From: Alphaproteobacteria bacterium | Lineage (GTDB): Bacteria; Pseudomonadota; Alphaproteobacteria; Micavibrionales; UBA2020 | Length of the DNA stretch: 16,090 bases | Reading direction: 5' to 3' | Assembly (NCBI GenBank): GCA_023136145.1 | Contig: JAGLRU010000292.1 | Location: 1 to 16,090, forward strand | In this document: piece by piece, positions 1-6,476 of the stretch | How positions within the stretch are numbered: the stretch's first letter is position 1 | How the letters are laid out: every line of letters begins with the position of its first letter | The notes under the pieces: model-generated | What the model was told of the DNA's origin: nothing | Database searches by the model: none | What the model saw: only the letters and a program-made list of their open reading frames with translations | Position numbers and translations under genes: made by a program

Positions 1-941
1 CCGTTGAACAAATAATCAATGAGTTAATCCCTGCGCTGGAACATTTACATTCCGCGCTGCAAAAGAAATCGCTGGAATTTAAAGACATCATCAAAATCGG
101 GCGCACTCATTTACAAGACGCAACTCCGCTCACGCTTGGACAGGAATTCTCAGGCTATGCCACGCAGATAAAATACGGTGTCGCTCGTGTAAAATCATGT
201 TTGCCACGGCTCTCGCAACTGGCGCAAGGCGGAACGGCGGTCGGCACCGGCATCAACTGCAAAAAAGGATTTGCTGAGCTGTTTGTAAAACATGTCTCGC
301 AGATAACTTCGATCCCCTTCACAACGGCGGAAAACAAATTCGAGGCGATAGCGGCACACGACTCTATCGTAGAGGCTTCCGGCGAGATCAACACTATCGC
401 CTGTTCGCTAATGAAAATCGCCAACGACATCCGCTTGCTTGGCTCCGGCCCACGATGCAGCATCGGCGAAATCAACCTGCCTGAAAACGAGCCAGGCTCC
501 TCCATTATGCCCGGCAAGGTCAACCCAACGCAATGTGAAGCCGTAACGATGGTCTGCGCGCAAATCATGGGCAACCACACAACCATCACCATCGCAGGCA
601 GCAACGGACATTTTGAGCTTAACGTCTTTAAGCCCGTGATGATTTACTCTCTGCTCCAATCTGTCCGCCTTCTGGTCGACTCATGCCACAGCTTTACGGA
701 CAACTGCATTGCCGGAATTAAACCGAACACCAACCGCATCAAAAAACTGCTAAACGAAAGCCTGATGCTGGTCACGGTGCTAAACCCAGTTATTGGTTAC
801 GATAACGCCTCGAAGATCGCAAAAAAAGCACTCTGTGATAACAAGACGCTGAAAGAAATCGCCATTGAGCTAAATCTCCTAAGCGCGGAAGATTTCGACA
901 AAGCTGTTCGTCCAGAAAAAATGATAGACCCTCATGACTGA
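1..941 (+). CDS. fumC: Class II fumarate hydratase, 3' part (5' end outside window)
   Basis: Fumarase C interconverts fumarate and L-malate in the TCA cycle. It is an iron-independent cytosolic homotetramer. The reading frame is already open at base 3 and gives about 312 residues, matching roughly the last two thirds of a ~460-residue enzyme. Visible family blocks, in order, are GRTHLQDATPLTLGQEFSGY (substrate site region), LAQGGTAVGTG, NKFEALAAHD-like NKFEAIAAHD, and the superfamily signature GSSIMPGKVNP with its flexible catalytic loop. HFELNVFKP and SFTDNC follow, and the C-terminal small domain ends in RPEKMIDPHD. Nothing suggests truncation other than the window edge. The stop codon overlaps the start of the next gene by 8 nt, so the two are probably cotranscribed. 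The match is long and colinear, so the identification is very secure. Confidence 0.97.
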   Translation, partial: VEQIINELIPALEHLHSALQKKSLEFKDIIKIGRTHLQDATPLTLGQEFSGYATQIKYGVARVKSCLPRLSQLAQGGTAVGTGINCKKGFAELFVKHVSQITSIPFTTAENKFEAIAAHDSIVEASGEINTIACSLMKIANDIRLLGSGPRCSIGEINLPENEPGSSIMPGKVNPTQCEAVTMVCAQIMGNHTTITIAGSNGHFELNVFKPVMIYSLLQSVRLLVDSCHSFTDNCIAGIKPNTNRIKKLLNESLMLVTVLNPVIGYDNASKIAKKALCDNKTLKEIAIELNLLSAEDFDKAVRPEKMIDPHD

Positions 942-1155
942 CCGCGCCCACATCGTCCAAAAACGCTCCGTCACCATCGCCGGACACCGCACCAGCGTCA
1001 CGCTCGAAAAGCCGTTCTGGGACTCACTGAAAGAAATCGCGAATGCAAGGAGTCAGTCCGTCAACGCACTAATCGCAGAAATCGACCGCCAGCAACAAGG
1101 GAACCTCTCCAGCACACTCAGAGTGTTTATTCTGAGATATTACAAAGCAAAATAA
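934..1155 (+). CDS. Ribbon-helix-helix domain protein (RHH_4-like)
   Basis: A 73-residue protein with the pattern of the alphaproteobacterial ribbon-helix-helix family often found just after fumC. The likely beta strand is KRSVTIAGHRTSVTLE (about residues 10-25). Helix 1 follows (PFWDSLKEIANARSQ), then helix 2 (SVNALIAEIDRQ), and a conserved tail NLSSTLRVFILRYY. RHH proteins usually bind DNA as dimers through the strand, but the target and role of this family are not known to me. The ATG lies inside the end of fumC (8-nt overlap) without a strong ribosome binding site, which suggests translational coupling. The family call is firm; any regulatory target would be a guess. Confidence 0.85.
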   Translation: MTDRAHIVQKRSVTIAGHRTSVTLEKPFWDSLKEIANARSQSVNALIAEIDRQQQGNLSSTLRVFILRYYKAK

Positions 1156-1197
1156 ACCCATAATACTTGACGTATGGTTTAAAAAGGAGTAAGGCTG

Positions 1198-1214
1198 TAT
1201 CATCAATTGTGATA
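1198..1214. promoter_or_regulatory. Imperfect palindrome upstream of the nucleotidyltransferase-like gene
   Basis: TATCA and TGATA arms flank CAATTG with one extra T on the left side (TATCATCAATTGTGATA). It lies 25 nt before the ATG at 1240, between two genes. It could be a protein-binding site, but no promoter of good quality is aligned with it. A TTGACG at 1167-1172 lacks a convincing -10 at the right distance. Weak evidence. Confidence 0.25.
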
Positions 1215-1239
1215 GCATTTATAAAGAGGATATTGAAAA

Positions 1240-2001
1240 ATGCTGCCCAAAAATCTGACAATTATTGAAACGACAAACAGCCAAGAGATTTCTGATGCCC
1301 TTAAAGGCTCAGGTCTGCACTTTACCAACGGGGTATACTCTTACGAAGCTAGATTAATCGTGCCAACCACGCTGGCAGGTTTCAGATATATCTCTGAGAA
1401 AGCCTCATCGAAGGATGATGTCTTCGTCATCGCCGTCAACTCCGATATAAGCATAAATGGCATTTATGACCGCAAAAAGGAAGCCCTTGATGCAAGAGAC
1501 GCAGAGTCAGATGAATATGAGACATTGAAAAAAGAAAAGGAAGCGGTCGAATCTCAACAAGTCCGCGCCGAAAAAGTCGCCATTCCACTGGCGCAGCTCG
1601 ATCCAGAGCGCAAGATCATCGTCGTATTCTATGACACTGAAACGCCAACACCCCTATACAACGAAATGTACAAAGACGGTCTCAATATGAAGTCCCTGCA
1701 CAAATGGGGTTACGGAACTAACCCCGATCAGCCGCGCATTGAAGGTGCGGACAACTTTACCGCCGTTCTCGGTTTCCCTCTGCTCAACGACGTGCGCCCT
1801 GTCTGCCATGAAATCACCAAAGGCTCCCAGACTGGCGCAGTTATAGTTAAGAAATTACACGAGGAAGTTGGATCCCACAAACAGCCATATATATCAGAAA
1901 CAGGCAAAGTCCTTTTCCCGGTTAATCACCCTGAATTAGCAAAGTATCATCAAGACAGCCTGTCTACCGCACGCGCTCCTATACGTAAACTTAAATTGTG
2001 A
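1240..2001 (+). CDS. Nucleotidyltransferase-fold protein resembling RfaE/HldE C-terminal domain, HxGH motif absent
   Basis: A 253-residue protein whose block order follows the RfaE-type (ADP-heptose synthase / cytidylyltransferase-like) fold. FTNG is at residues 28-31 and AVNSD at 65-69. RAEKVAIPLAQLDPERKIIV (109-128) is in the place of the RAExLAALxxVDYVV segment, followed by ETPTPLYNEM (134-143). KWGYGTNPDQPRIEGADN (155-172) is in the place of the KGGDYxxxxIxGAD segment. In active enzymes the stretch after TNG carries HxGH, which contacts the nucleotide; here the corresponding region reads ARLIVPTTLAG and has no histidine. Residues about 77-110 are a charged, probably helical insertion. AAGAGGA at 1224-1230 lies 9 nt before the ATG, supporting this start. 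The gene is convergent with the methyltransferase downstream, with 19 nt between the stops. Fold assignment is moderately confident; catalytic function is doubtful and the biological role unknown. Confidence 0.65.
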   Translation: MLPKNLTIIETTNSQEISDALKGSGLHFTNGVYSYEARLIVPTTLAGFRYISEKASSKDDVFVIAVNSDISINGIYDRKKEALDARDAESDEYETLKKEKEAVESQQVRAEKVAIPLAQLDPERKIIVVFYDTETPTPLYNEMYKDGLNMKSLHKWGYGTNPDQPRIEGADNFTAVLGFPLLNDVRPVCHEITKGSQTGAVIVKKLHEEVGSHKQPYISETGKVLFPVNHPELAKYHQDSLSTARAPIRKLKL

Positions 2002-2020
2002 GAGTAAAAGAATACCCCCC

Positions 2021-2794
2021 CTACCTCACTGAATGCGGTATTTTGGAAGAGCCTCTCTTGGCTCCACTAGTTGTCGAAATTGGTTTTGGCATCGTCATAA
2101 ACCTCCGCTGAACAGACGCAGATGCGCCAACGGGCGTTCCAGCATAAAGCTGCTTGGTGGCCTCTACAATATTGACCCCGCCAAAAGCATTAAACAACTT
2201 TCGCCCAATTCTCTCCCATGCAGCAGACAGGCTCAGCATCAGGCGCGAAGATGCCGGCGGAAAAAATAGTGCCCTCTCCGTCCGTTCCGGCACAAACATA
2301 TATTGTTTCAGGAAAGTCCTAATCTGCCCCAAAGAATATGGAGTACCATGACCAAACGGCGTATTGTCCATCCGCGCCCATATACCAGACCGATTCGGCA
2401 CGATCACAATTAGACGACCCTGCCCGACAAGCACACGCCACGCTTCCTGCAACAGGGCATTCACATTCTCGACACTATTCATAGTATGGACAATCAAGAG
2501 CCTGTCTACAGAATTGGATTCAATAGGAAGTTCCGCCTCATCGCAAATACTGACTAATCCCTTACCATCCGGCGGCCAGAACACTGCTCCTTGCTGCATT
2601 GGCATCAGGGCAACAACCCGCTCCGCCTCCCCTATAAAACAACGCAGATAAGGTACAGCGTACCCAATCCCAGCAACCCTTTGCCCTTTCATATCAGGCC
2701 AGAATTTACGAATATTTTGACGCAAGATGCGCTGTACGACACGCCCCTGAATTGTGTCGTAAAATTCTTTTAAATCAATGGCGTTTGTATACAC
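2021..2794 (-). CDS. Class I SAM-dependent methyltransferase
   Basis: A 257-residue protein matching a methyltransferase family that I associate with alphaproteobacteria. The nucleotide-binding motif I is of the family's unusual form GIGYAVPYL (residues 42-50) rather than the usual GxGxG. Motif IV region ELPIESNSVDRLLIVHTMN (88-106) follows, then the post-motif strand GQGRLIVIVPNR (124-135) and the family block NTPFGHGTPYS (144-154). The substrate is not known to me. The start is a GTG, only 2 nt after the mutT stop. An AAGGA inside the end of mutT, about 11 nt upstream, serves as a plausible ribosome binding site, and no nearby ATG fits. The C-terminal ~40 residues are Ser/Lys-rich and less conserved looking. 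Probably translated from the mutT mRNA. Confidence 0.85.
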   Translation of the reverse strand: MYTNAIDLKEFYDTIQGRVVQRILRQNIRKFWPDMKGQRVAGIGYAVPYLRCFIGEAERVVALMPMQQGAVFWPPDGKGLVSICDEAELPIESNSVDRLLIVHTMNSVENVNALLQEAWRVLVGQGRLIVIVPNRSGIWARMDNTPFGHGTPYSLGQIRTFLKQYMFVPERTERALFFPPASSRLMLSLSAAWERIGRKLFNAFGGVNIVEATKQLYAGTPVGASASVQRRFMTMPKPISTTSGAKRGSSKIPHSVR

Positions 2795-2796
2795 TT

Positions 2797-3195
2797 TTAA
2801 ATAAATTCCTTAAGGATTTCAATAAGGGGGATATCCGCAGGTGACATGAAAAATTTATCAAACTCTTCAGGATATGCCCAGACAAAACTTTGCCCTTCTC
2901 TAGCCGTCACGGTTCCCTGCCAAACTCGACAAATATACAAAGGCATTATTAGATGGAAATCTTCATAGCGGTGAAATGCAAAGGTCAACGGAGTTAAACA
3001 AGAATCTGAAATGTCAATTCCAAGCTCTTCTTTTAATTCACGAACAAGTGCAAGTTCCGGTGTTTCCCCATTTTCAATTTTTCCACCAGGAAATTCCCAC
3101 AGTCCCGCCATCTGCTTTCCGAAAGGACGCTGTGCCAACAGAACACGCCCATCTTCGTCAATTAACGCCCCAGCCACAACCCATAGTACTTTCAT
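2797..3195 (-). CDS. mutT: Nudix hydrolase, 8-oxo-dGTP diphosphatase type
   Basis: A 132-residue single-domain nudix protein, the usual length for MutT. It would hydrolyse oxidised nucleoside triphosphates such as 8-oxo-dGTP to the monophosphate and so prevent transversion mutations. The nudix box is complete: G38-x5-E44-x7-R52-E53-L-x-E56-E57-x-G59-I60, with the metal-binding glutamates intact. It is preceded by QRPFGKQMAGLWEFPGGK, typical of MutT. The ATG at 3195 has only a weak upstream GAG-type ribosome binding site. It is the first gene of a two-gene unit with the methyltransferase and diverges from the small ORF at 3387 across a 191-nt gap. The family call is very secure; the exact substrate is inferred. 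Confidence 0.93.
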   Translation of the reverse strand: MKVLWVVAGALIDEDGRVLLAQRPFGKQMAGLWEFPGGKIENGETPELALVRELKEELGIDISDSCLTPLTFAFHRYEDFHLIMPLYICRVWQGTVTAREGQSFVWAYPEEFDKFFMSPADIPLIEILKEFI

Positions 3196-3311
3196 AAAAC
3201 ATCTCGTTCAAAAACATCTTCATGCCAGCTTCACGCTTAGTATCTTGTATCTTCAACATATTTTATCGTTATAGGCCAAAAATGTGGCATACAGTAAAAG
3301 TAAAAGCTTTA

Positions 3312-3340
3312 TTGACAGAACAACATATATTGTTCATACT
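3312..3340 (+). promoter_or_regulatory. Sigma70-type promoter with palindromic operator in the spacer
   Basis: TTGACA at 3312-3317 is a perfect -35 box and CATACT at 3335-3340 a fair -10 box (4 of 6), with a 17-nt spacer. The spacer is almost filled by an 18-bp palindrome at 3318-3335, GAACAACATATATTGTTC, in which only one base pair breaks symmetry. A dimeric repressor bound there would block RNA polymerase. It drives the small ORF that begins 47 nt downstream of the -10 box. The promoter and palindrome are direct observations; repression is inference. Confidence 0.65.
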
Positions 3341-3386
3341 CATAATTCGTAGAAATTTACAGAATCGCTAAAATGAGAGAATAGCT

Positions 3387-3704
3387 ATGGAAGCAAAAGA
3401 CACTTATAAAAAATTCCCAGATGGAACATATACAGTAATTGGATGTGTGAAAGAGGGGGAAAAATTCTTAATGCAAGCTTTTAATGACTCTGATGTTTTA
3501 ATAGAAGAAACAGCTAAAATTGACGGGTTTATTGTAAAACTTCAAAGTGATGACGAAACTTCTGGCAAGACTTTTTTCATGTCTAGTGAAGCTTACAGAA
3601 AAATATTTAATAGAAATGCAGAAACGCCCCCATCATCTAATCCACAAGAGTATAACCAACAAAAACTCCTGTCAGTAGCCACTAAAACTTTCATAAAGCA
3701 GTAA
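3387..3704 (+). CDS. Hypothetical protein, 105 residues
   Basis: I do not recognise this protein. It has an acidic-to-neutral soluble character and no signal peptide or membrane segment. The N-terminal 75 residues look like a compact, strand-rich domain (GTYTVIGCVKEGEKFLMQAF, then GFIVKLQSDD). A polar Pro/Ser/Asn/Gln-rich stretch follows (about 78-92), and then a short basic tail. AGAGAA lies just upstream of the ATG and a good promoter with a palindromic operator lies 47 nt upstream, so expression looks real and controlled. Its base composition is clearly more AT-rich than mutT-side or secA genes. It occupies the gap between mutT and the PPIase gene on the opposite strand, where I would have expected argJ in many alphaproteobacteria. 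Possibly an acquired gene. Confidence 0.65.
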   Translation: MEAKDTYKKFPDGTYTVIGCVKEGEKFLMQAFNDSDVLIEETAKIDGFIVKLQSDDETSGKTFFMSSEAYRKIFNRNAETPPSSNPQEYNQQKLLSVATKTFIKQ

Positions 3705-3756
3705 TGATAATCTAGCGTGCATAAAAAACTTATCTTTCAATAAATGTAAACCTAAC

Positions 3757-3794
3757 AAAGAAAAACGAGCCAACAGGAACACCCCATTGGCTCG
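3757..3794 (-). terminator. Intrinsic terminator of the PPIase gene
   Basis: Read on the minus strand, an 8-bp perfect stem (CGAGCCAA pairing with TTGGCTCG, plus-strand arms 3766-3773 and 3787-3794, 13-nt loop) is followed directly by TTTTTCTTT (plus strand 3757-3765). It begins 38 nt after the PPIase stop codon. The U tract is on the minus-strand side only, so it serves the PPIase gene rather than the small plus-strand ORF. Confidence 0.85.
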
Positions 3795-3832
3795 CTTCGT
3801 ATTCTTAGTAAGAGAAATTAATTCTTCACAGG

Positions 3833-4684
3833 TTACTTAACAGGCTTGCCTTTTTCGTCGAAACGCTTGATGTCAGCCTTCTCACGAAGATCCATCACCA
3901 GCTTTTCAACAGCTTTCTGTCCCATCTCATTGCGGAGCATACCCTCAACTTCCTTCATCTCTGGAACAGCGCGTTCACGCTTAGCCTCGACACGAATAAC
4001 ATGCCAGCCGAACTGGCTCTTGACAGGCGTTTTAGTGTAGTTGCCTGGTTTCAGACTAAACGCAGCATTGCTAAATTCAGGAATGATTTCCCCTTTAGCA
4101 AAGAAGCCAATATCTCCGCCACTTTTCGCGGTAGGACCGGAAGACCTTTCCTTGGCGAGGTCTTCAAATTTGGAACCAGCCTTAAGATCCTTGATTACCT
4201 GCCTAGCTTCCGCTTCAGTTTCTACAAGAATATGACGCGCATGAACTTCCATCCTGCCCTTGCCATCCTTCTTGAACTTCTCATATTCGGCTTTGACAGT
4301 TTTATCGTTAATTTTGTCCTTCAGGTAGTTTTCCAGATACATAGTTTTAATCAACTGAAATCTCGCCATTTCCAAACGCTGCTGAAATACAGGACTTTTT
4401 TCAATACCGGATTTGGACGTTTCAGTATTGATAAGCTTCTCGTTAATCATCTGATCTACCACGACAGGGAACGCTTTTTCTTTATCATCAGGTTTCACTG
4501 ACAAGTTTTTAAGTGCCCCAAGCACATCTTCTTTTAAAATCTTGTCTCCATTAACTATCGCCACAACAACGCTACCATCATCAGTAGGTTTATCTTTAGT
4601 CAGAGCCACCGCTGGTATTGCTATCATAACCATCGCGACAATAGCCAGTGCAGTTAAGCCTGTTTTACGAGTCTGCATCAACAT
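3833..4684 (-). CDS. Exported parvulin-type peptidyl-prolyl cis-trans isomerase
   Basis: A 283-residue PpiC/SurA-like foldase that would assist folding of secreted or outer-membrane proteins in the periplasm. A signal peptide covers about residues 1-28 (basic MQTRK, hydrophobic core, AVA-L cleavage region). There is no lipobox cysteine. A SurA-N-like helical region (about 40-135) includes VNGDKILKEDV. The parvulin domain spans about 146-236 with VHARHILVETEAEA, GGDIGFFAKGEIIPEFSNAAF and SQFGWHVIRVE. A charged helical C-terminus follows. GGGAGAA lies 7 nt upstream of the ATG at 4684, favouring it over the in-frame ATG two codons later. It normally sits divergent and adjacent to secA in alphaproteobacteria; here the restriction-modification operon separates them. 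Its own terminator lies downstream. Confidence 0.93.
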   Translation of the reverse strand: MLMQTRKTGLTALAIVAMVMIAIPAVALTKDKPTDDGSVVVAIVNGDKILKEDVLGALKNLSVKPDDKEKAFPVVVDQMINEKLINTETSKSGIEKSPVFQQRLEMARFQLIKTMYLENYLKDKINDKTVKAEYEKFKKDGKGRMEVHARHILVETEAEARQVIKDLKAGSKFEDLAKERSSGPTAKSGGDIGFFAKGEIIPEFSNAAFSLKPGNYTKTPVKSQFGWHVIRVEAKRERAVPEMKEVEGMLRNEMGQKAVEKLVMDLREKADIKRFDEKGKPVK

Positions 4685-4757
4685 TGCATAATTCTCCCAT
4701 ATAGCATTTCACACAATCTTTTGAAGGCAATTTCATGCCCTACTAAAAGCGTCTCTG

Positions 4758-4789
4758 ATTATATAAGGCACTTCTGCTTCATTTATCAA
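4758..4789 (-). promoter_or_regulatory. Candidate promoter of the PPIase gene
   Basis: On the minus strand there is a perfect TATAAT (plus strand 4758-4763) and a TTGATA upstream (4784-4789). The spacing to TATAAT is 20 nt, longer than ideal; using the overlapping TATATA as -10 gives 18 nt. It lies about 75 nt before the PPIase start. Reasonable but not certain. Confidence 0.4.
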
Positions 4790-4811
4790 GCATCATTTGT
4801 AAAAGCATTCA

Positions 4812-4840
4812 TTGACGATCCTAACATCGCCACTTATAAA
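4812..4840 (+). promoter_or_regulatory. Sigma70-type promoter of the restriction-modification operon
   Basis: TTGACG (4812-4817) and TATAAA (4835-4840) are each one base from consensus and are separated by exactly 17 nt. Transcription would start near 4847, leaving a ~100-nt leader before the methyltransferase. The motif TTCATTGAC at 4808-4816 is repeated exactly at the secA promoter (6409-6417). Confidence 0.7.
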
Positions 4841-4949
4841 CGACAGCAAGACTCTAAAGCTGGAATAAAATTGAGGACAAGTCAAAATAGTTAAGACAGG
4901 CACAGGGTTGAAAGCTTTGTTAAAAAAACTTCAGAGTGAGTAATTGCAT

Positions 4950-5837
4950 ATGAGATACAACATGCTACAAAAAAGTGATTCTTTTCCACTGGTGGTAATG
5001 GAAAGCTCCGAATATTCTCCGAATCAATGCGCCTTCAAAGACAATAAACTAGGTGTGTGGCTTTATCATGCCAATTGTATAGAATTTATGGATATGCTCA
5101 TAGACAAATACCCTGATGGCAGATTCGACATGATATTCGCCGATCCCCCTTACTTTCTCTCAAACGGTGGAATTACCTGCCGTGCTGGAAAAATGGTAAA
5201 AGTTGACAAAGGACAATGGGATAAATCCAACGGGCCGGAAATGAACCACGAGTTTAATATGGCATGGCTGTCAAGATGTCAAAAATTGTTAAAGCCCAAC
5301 GGCACGATTTGGGTTTCCGGCACTCACCATGTCATTCATTCTGTTGGTTATGCTATGCAGCAATTAGGGATTAAAATATTAAATGATATTATATGGCAAA
5401 AACCCAATCCGCCTCCGAACTTGTCTTGTCGCTATTTTACACATTCCACAGAGACAATCCTTTGGGCTGCAAAGAATGGAAAATCAAAACACTGTTTCAA
5501 TTATGCCGATATGCGAAAGATAAATTCCGGCAAACAAATGAAATCAGTCTGGACTATGACATCTCCAAAGAAAAATGAAAAAGAATTCGGGAAGCATCCA
5601 ACGCAAAAACCAGTCCATCTTCTAGAAAGAATTATCTTAGCAAGTACAATTGAGGACAGCTTAATATTTGATCCATTCTCTGGAAGTTCAACAACAGGAG
5701 TTGCTTCTGTAATGCTTGGACGAAAATTTATCGGGTGTGAATTAGAAGCTGAGTTCATAAAGTTGTCTTTAAAGCGTCTTGAAATAGCCATCAAAGAAAA
5801 AATGTCTTCTTTTGATTTGACAGCAGTCTCCAAATGA
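4950..5837 (+). CDS. Type II adenine-N6 DNA methyltransferase, DpnA-like (beta class)
   Basis: A 295-residue protein that would methylate adenine in a specific DNA site and protect the host from the partner nuclease. Motif order is that of beta-class enzymes. Catalytic DPPY is at residues 65-68, in FADPPYFLSNGG. The family block KVDKGQWDKS (84-93) follows, then WVSGTHHVIHSVG (121-133) and PPNLSCRYFTHSTETILWA (155-173). KHPTQKP (215-221) and the SAM-binding motif DPFSGSSTTG (241-250) come last. This closely resembles DpnA (the second methyltransferase of DpnII-type systems) as I remember it, but specificity cannot be read from sequence. GTGAG ends 9 nt before the ATG at 4950; an upstream in-frame TTG (4944) has poorer spacing. 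An ATGA overlap couples it to the nuclease gene. The gene is visibly more AT-rich than secA, consistent with horizontal acquisition. Confidence 0.93.
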   Translation: MRYNMLQKSDSFPLVVMESSEYSPNQCAFKDNKLGVWLYHANCIEFMDMLIDKYPDGRFDMIFADPPYFLSNGGITCRAGKMVKVDKGQWDKSNGPEMNHEFNMAWLSRCQKLLKPNGTIWVSGTHHVIHSVGYAMQQLGIKILNDIIWQKPNPPPNLSCRYFTHSTETILWAAKNGKSKHCFNYADMRKINSGKQMKSVWTMTSPKKNEKEFGKHPTQKPVHLLERIILASTIEDSLIFDPFSGSSTTGVASVMLGRKFIGCELEAEFIKLSLKRLEIAIKEKMSSFDLTAVSK

Positions 5838-6376
5838 AAACAGGCGGGATTGGTGGATCTAATACACTTACTGGATTGAACTTTGAAGAAAAAGTTGACT
5901 TTCAGAAGCTTCTTACGAAAATTTATGGTTATGAAATTAAAAGAATTTCTGGCAAGGCTGGCATGGGAGTATTCTTTGAAGAGAAGTTGGTAGCCAAATT
6001 TTTTAAAAAACATGATTTTTATAAATTTTTAGAGGAGTCTCAAGTTGGGTGGCGGAAAATTCTTTCTAAACAACTACTGCCAGACGGTGCACTGCTCGTT
6101 ATTGTGCGCGAAACTTTGTTCATTATTGAAGTCAAGTACCAACAGGTAGGTGGCTCGGTTGATGAAAAAATACAGACCTGCGATTTTAAGCGGAAACAAT
6201 ATCTTAAATTAGTCGCTCCCTTGGAATTAAAAGTTGAATATGTTTATGTATTGAACAACTGGTTCAAAAAACCGGAATACAAGGATGTATTGGATTACAT
6301 ACACAGTGTTAATTGTCACTACAAATTCAATGAATTGCCACTTGCATGGCTTGGGTTACCTACGAAGAATGTCTAA
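5834..6376 (+). CDS. Probable type II restriction endonuclease, PD-(D/E)XK fold
   Basis: A 180-residue protein translated from an ATGA overlap with the methyltransferase, the classic arrangement of a type II pair. It would cut unmethylated DNA at the site its partner modifies. The nuclease core is visible: P83-D84 followed 14 residues later by E99-V-K101, on a hydrophobic strand (RETLFIIEVKYQ), then a basic helix with DFKRKQYLKL (117-126). That matches PD-x14-ExK. The N-terminus GGIGGSNTLTGLNFE has a look I associate with type II restriction enzymes, without being able to name the family. It is short for a restriction enzyme but shows no frameshift or internal stop. Very AT-rich stretches occur near 6000-6030. 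The role rests on context plus motif; no specific enzyme is recognised. Confidence 0.8.
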   Translation: MKTGGIGGSNTLTGLNFEEKVDFQKLLTKIYGYEIKRISGKAGMGVFFEEKLVAKFFKKHDFYKFLEESQVGWRKILSKQLLPDGALLVIVRETLFIIEVKYQQVGGSVDEKIQTCDFKRKQYLKLVAPLELKVEYVYVLNNWFKKPEYKDVLDYIHSVNCHYKFNELPLAWLGLPTKNV

Positions 6377-6394
6377 TACAACCCCTTATAAGTT

Positions 6395-6440
6395 TTGACC
6401 CGAACACCTTCATTGACATAGAATTATTCTCCTTTATACC
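6395..6440 (+). promoter_or_regulatory. secA promoter region, two overlapping candidates
   Basis: Two sigma70-like pairs overlap. The first is TTGACC (6395-6400) with TAGAAT (6419-6424), spacer 18 nt. The second is TTGACA (6413-6418) with TATACC (6435-6440), spacer 16 nt. Both lie between the nuclease stop and the secA ATG. The second shares TTCATTGAC and a following TTATA with the promoter of the restriction-modification operon. Which one is used cannot be told by eye. Confidence 0.5.
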
Positions 6441-6476
6441 TCAAAGGAAACAAAAAGGATAACAGAGGGTTACGGA

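Noticed and set aside
1117..1136. Hairpin CTCAGA/TCTGAG near the end of the ribbon-helix-helix gene
   Set aside because: It lies within coding sequence, has an 8-nt loop and only a 6-bp stem, and no T tract follows, so it is not convincing as a terminator.
2002..2020. Terminator between the converging genes ending at 2001 and 2021
   Set aside because: The 19-nt gap holds a C-run but no inverted repeat.
3318..3335. LexA box reading of the GAAC...GTTC palindrome
   Set aside because: The alphaproteobacterial LexA site is a direct repeat with a 7-nt gap. Here the half-sites are inverted and 10 nt apart.
5501..6013. 170-residue minus-strand open frame across the methyltransferase-nuclease junction
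   Set aside because: It is antisense to two genes with clear motifs and an ATGA coupling, and its sequence shows no family features. An antitoxin-like or controller role has no support.
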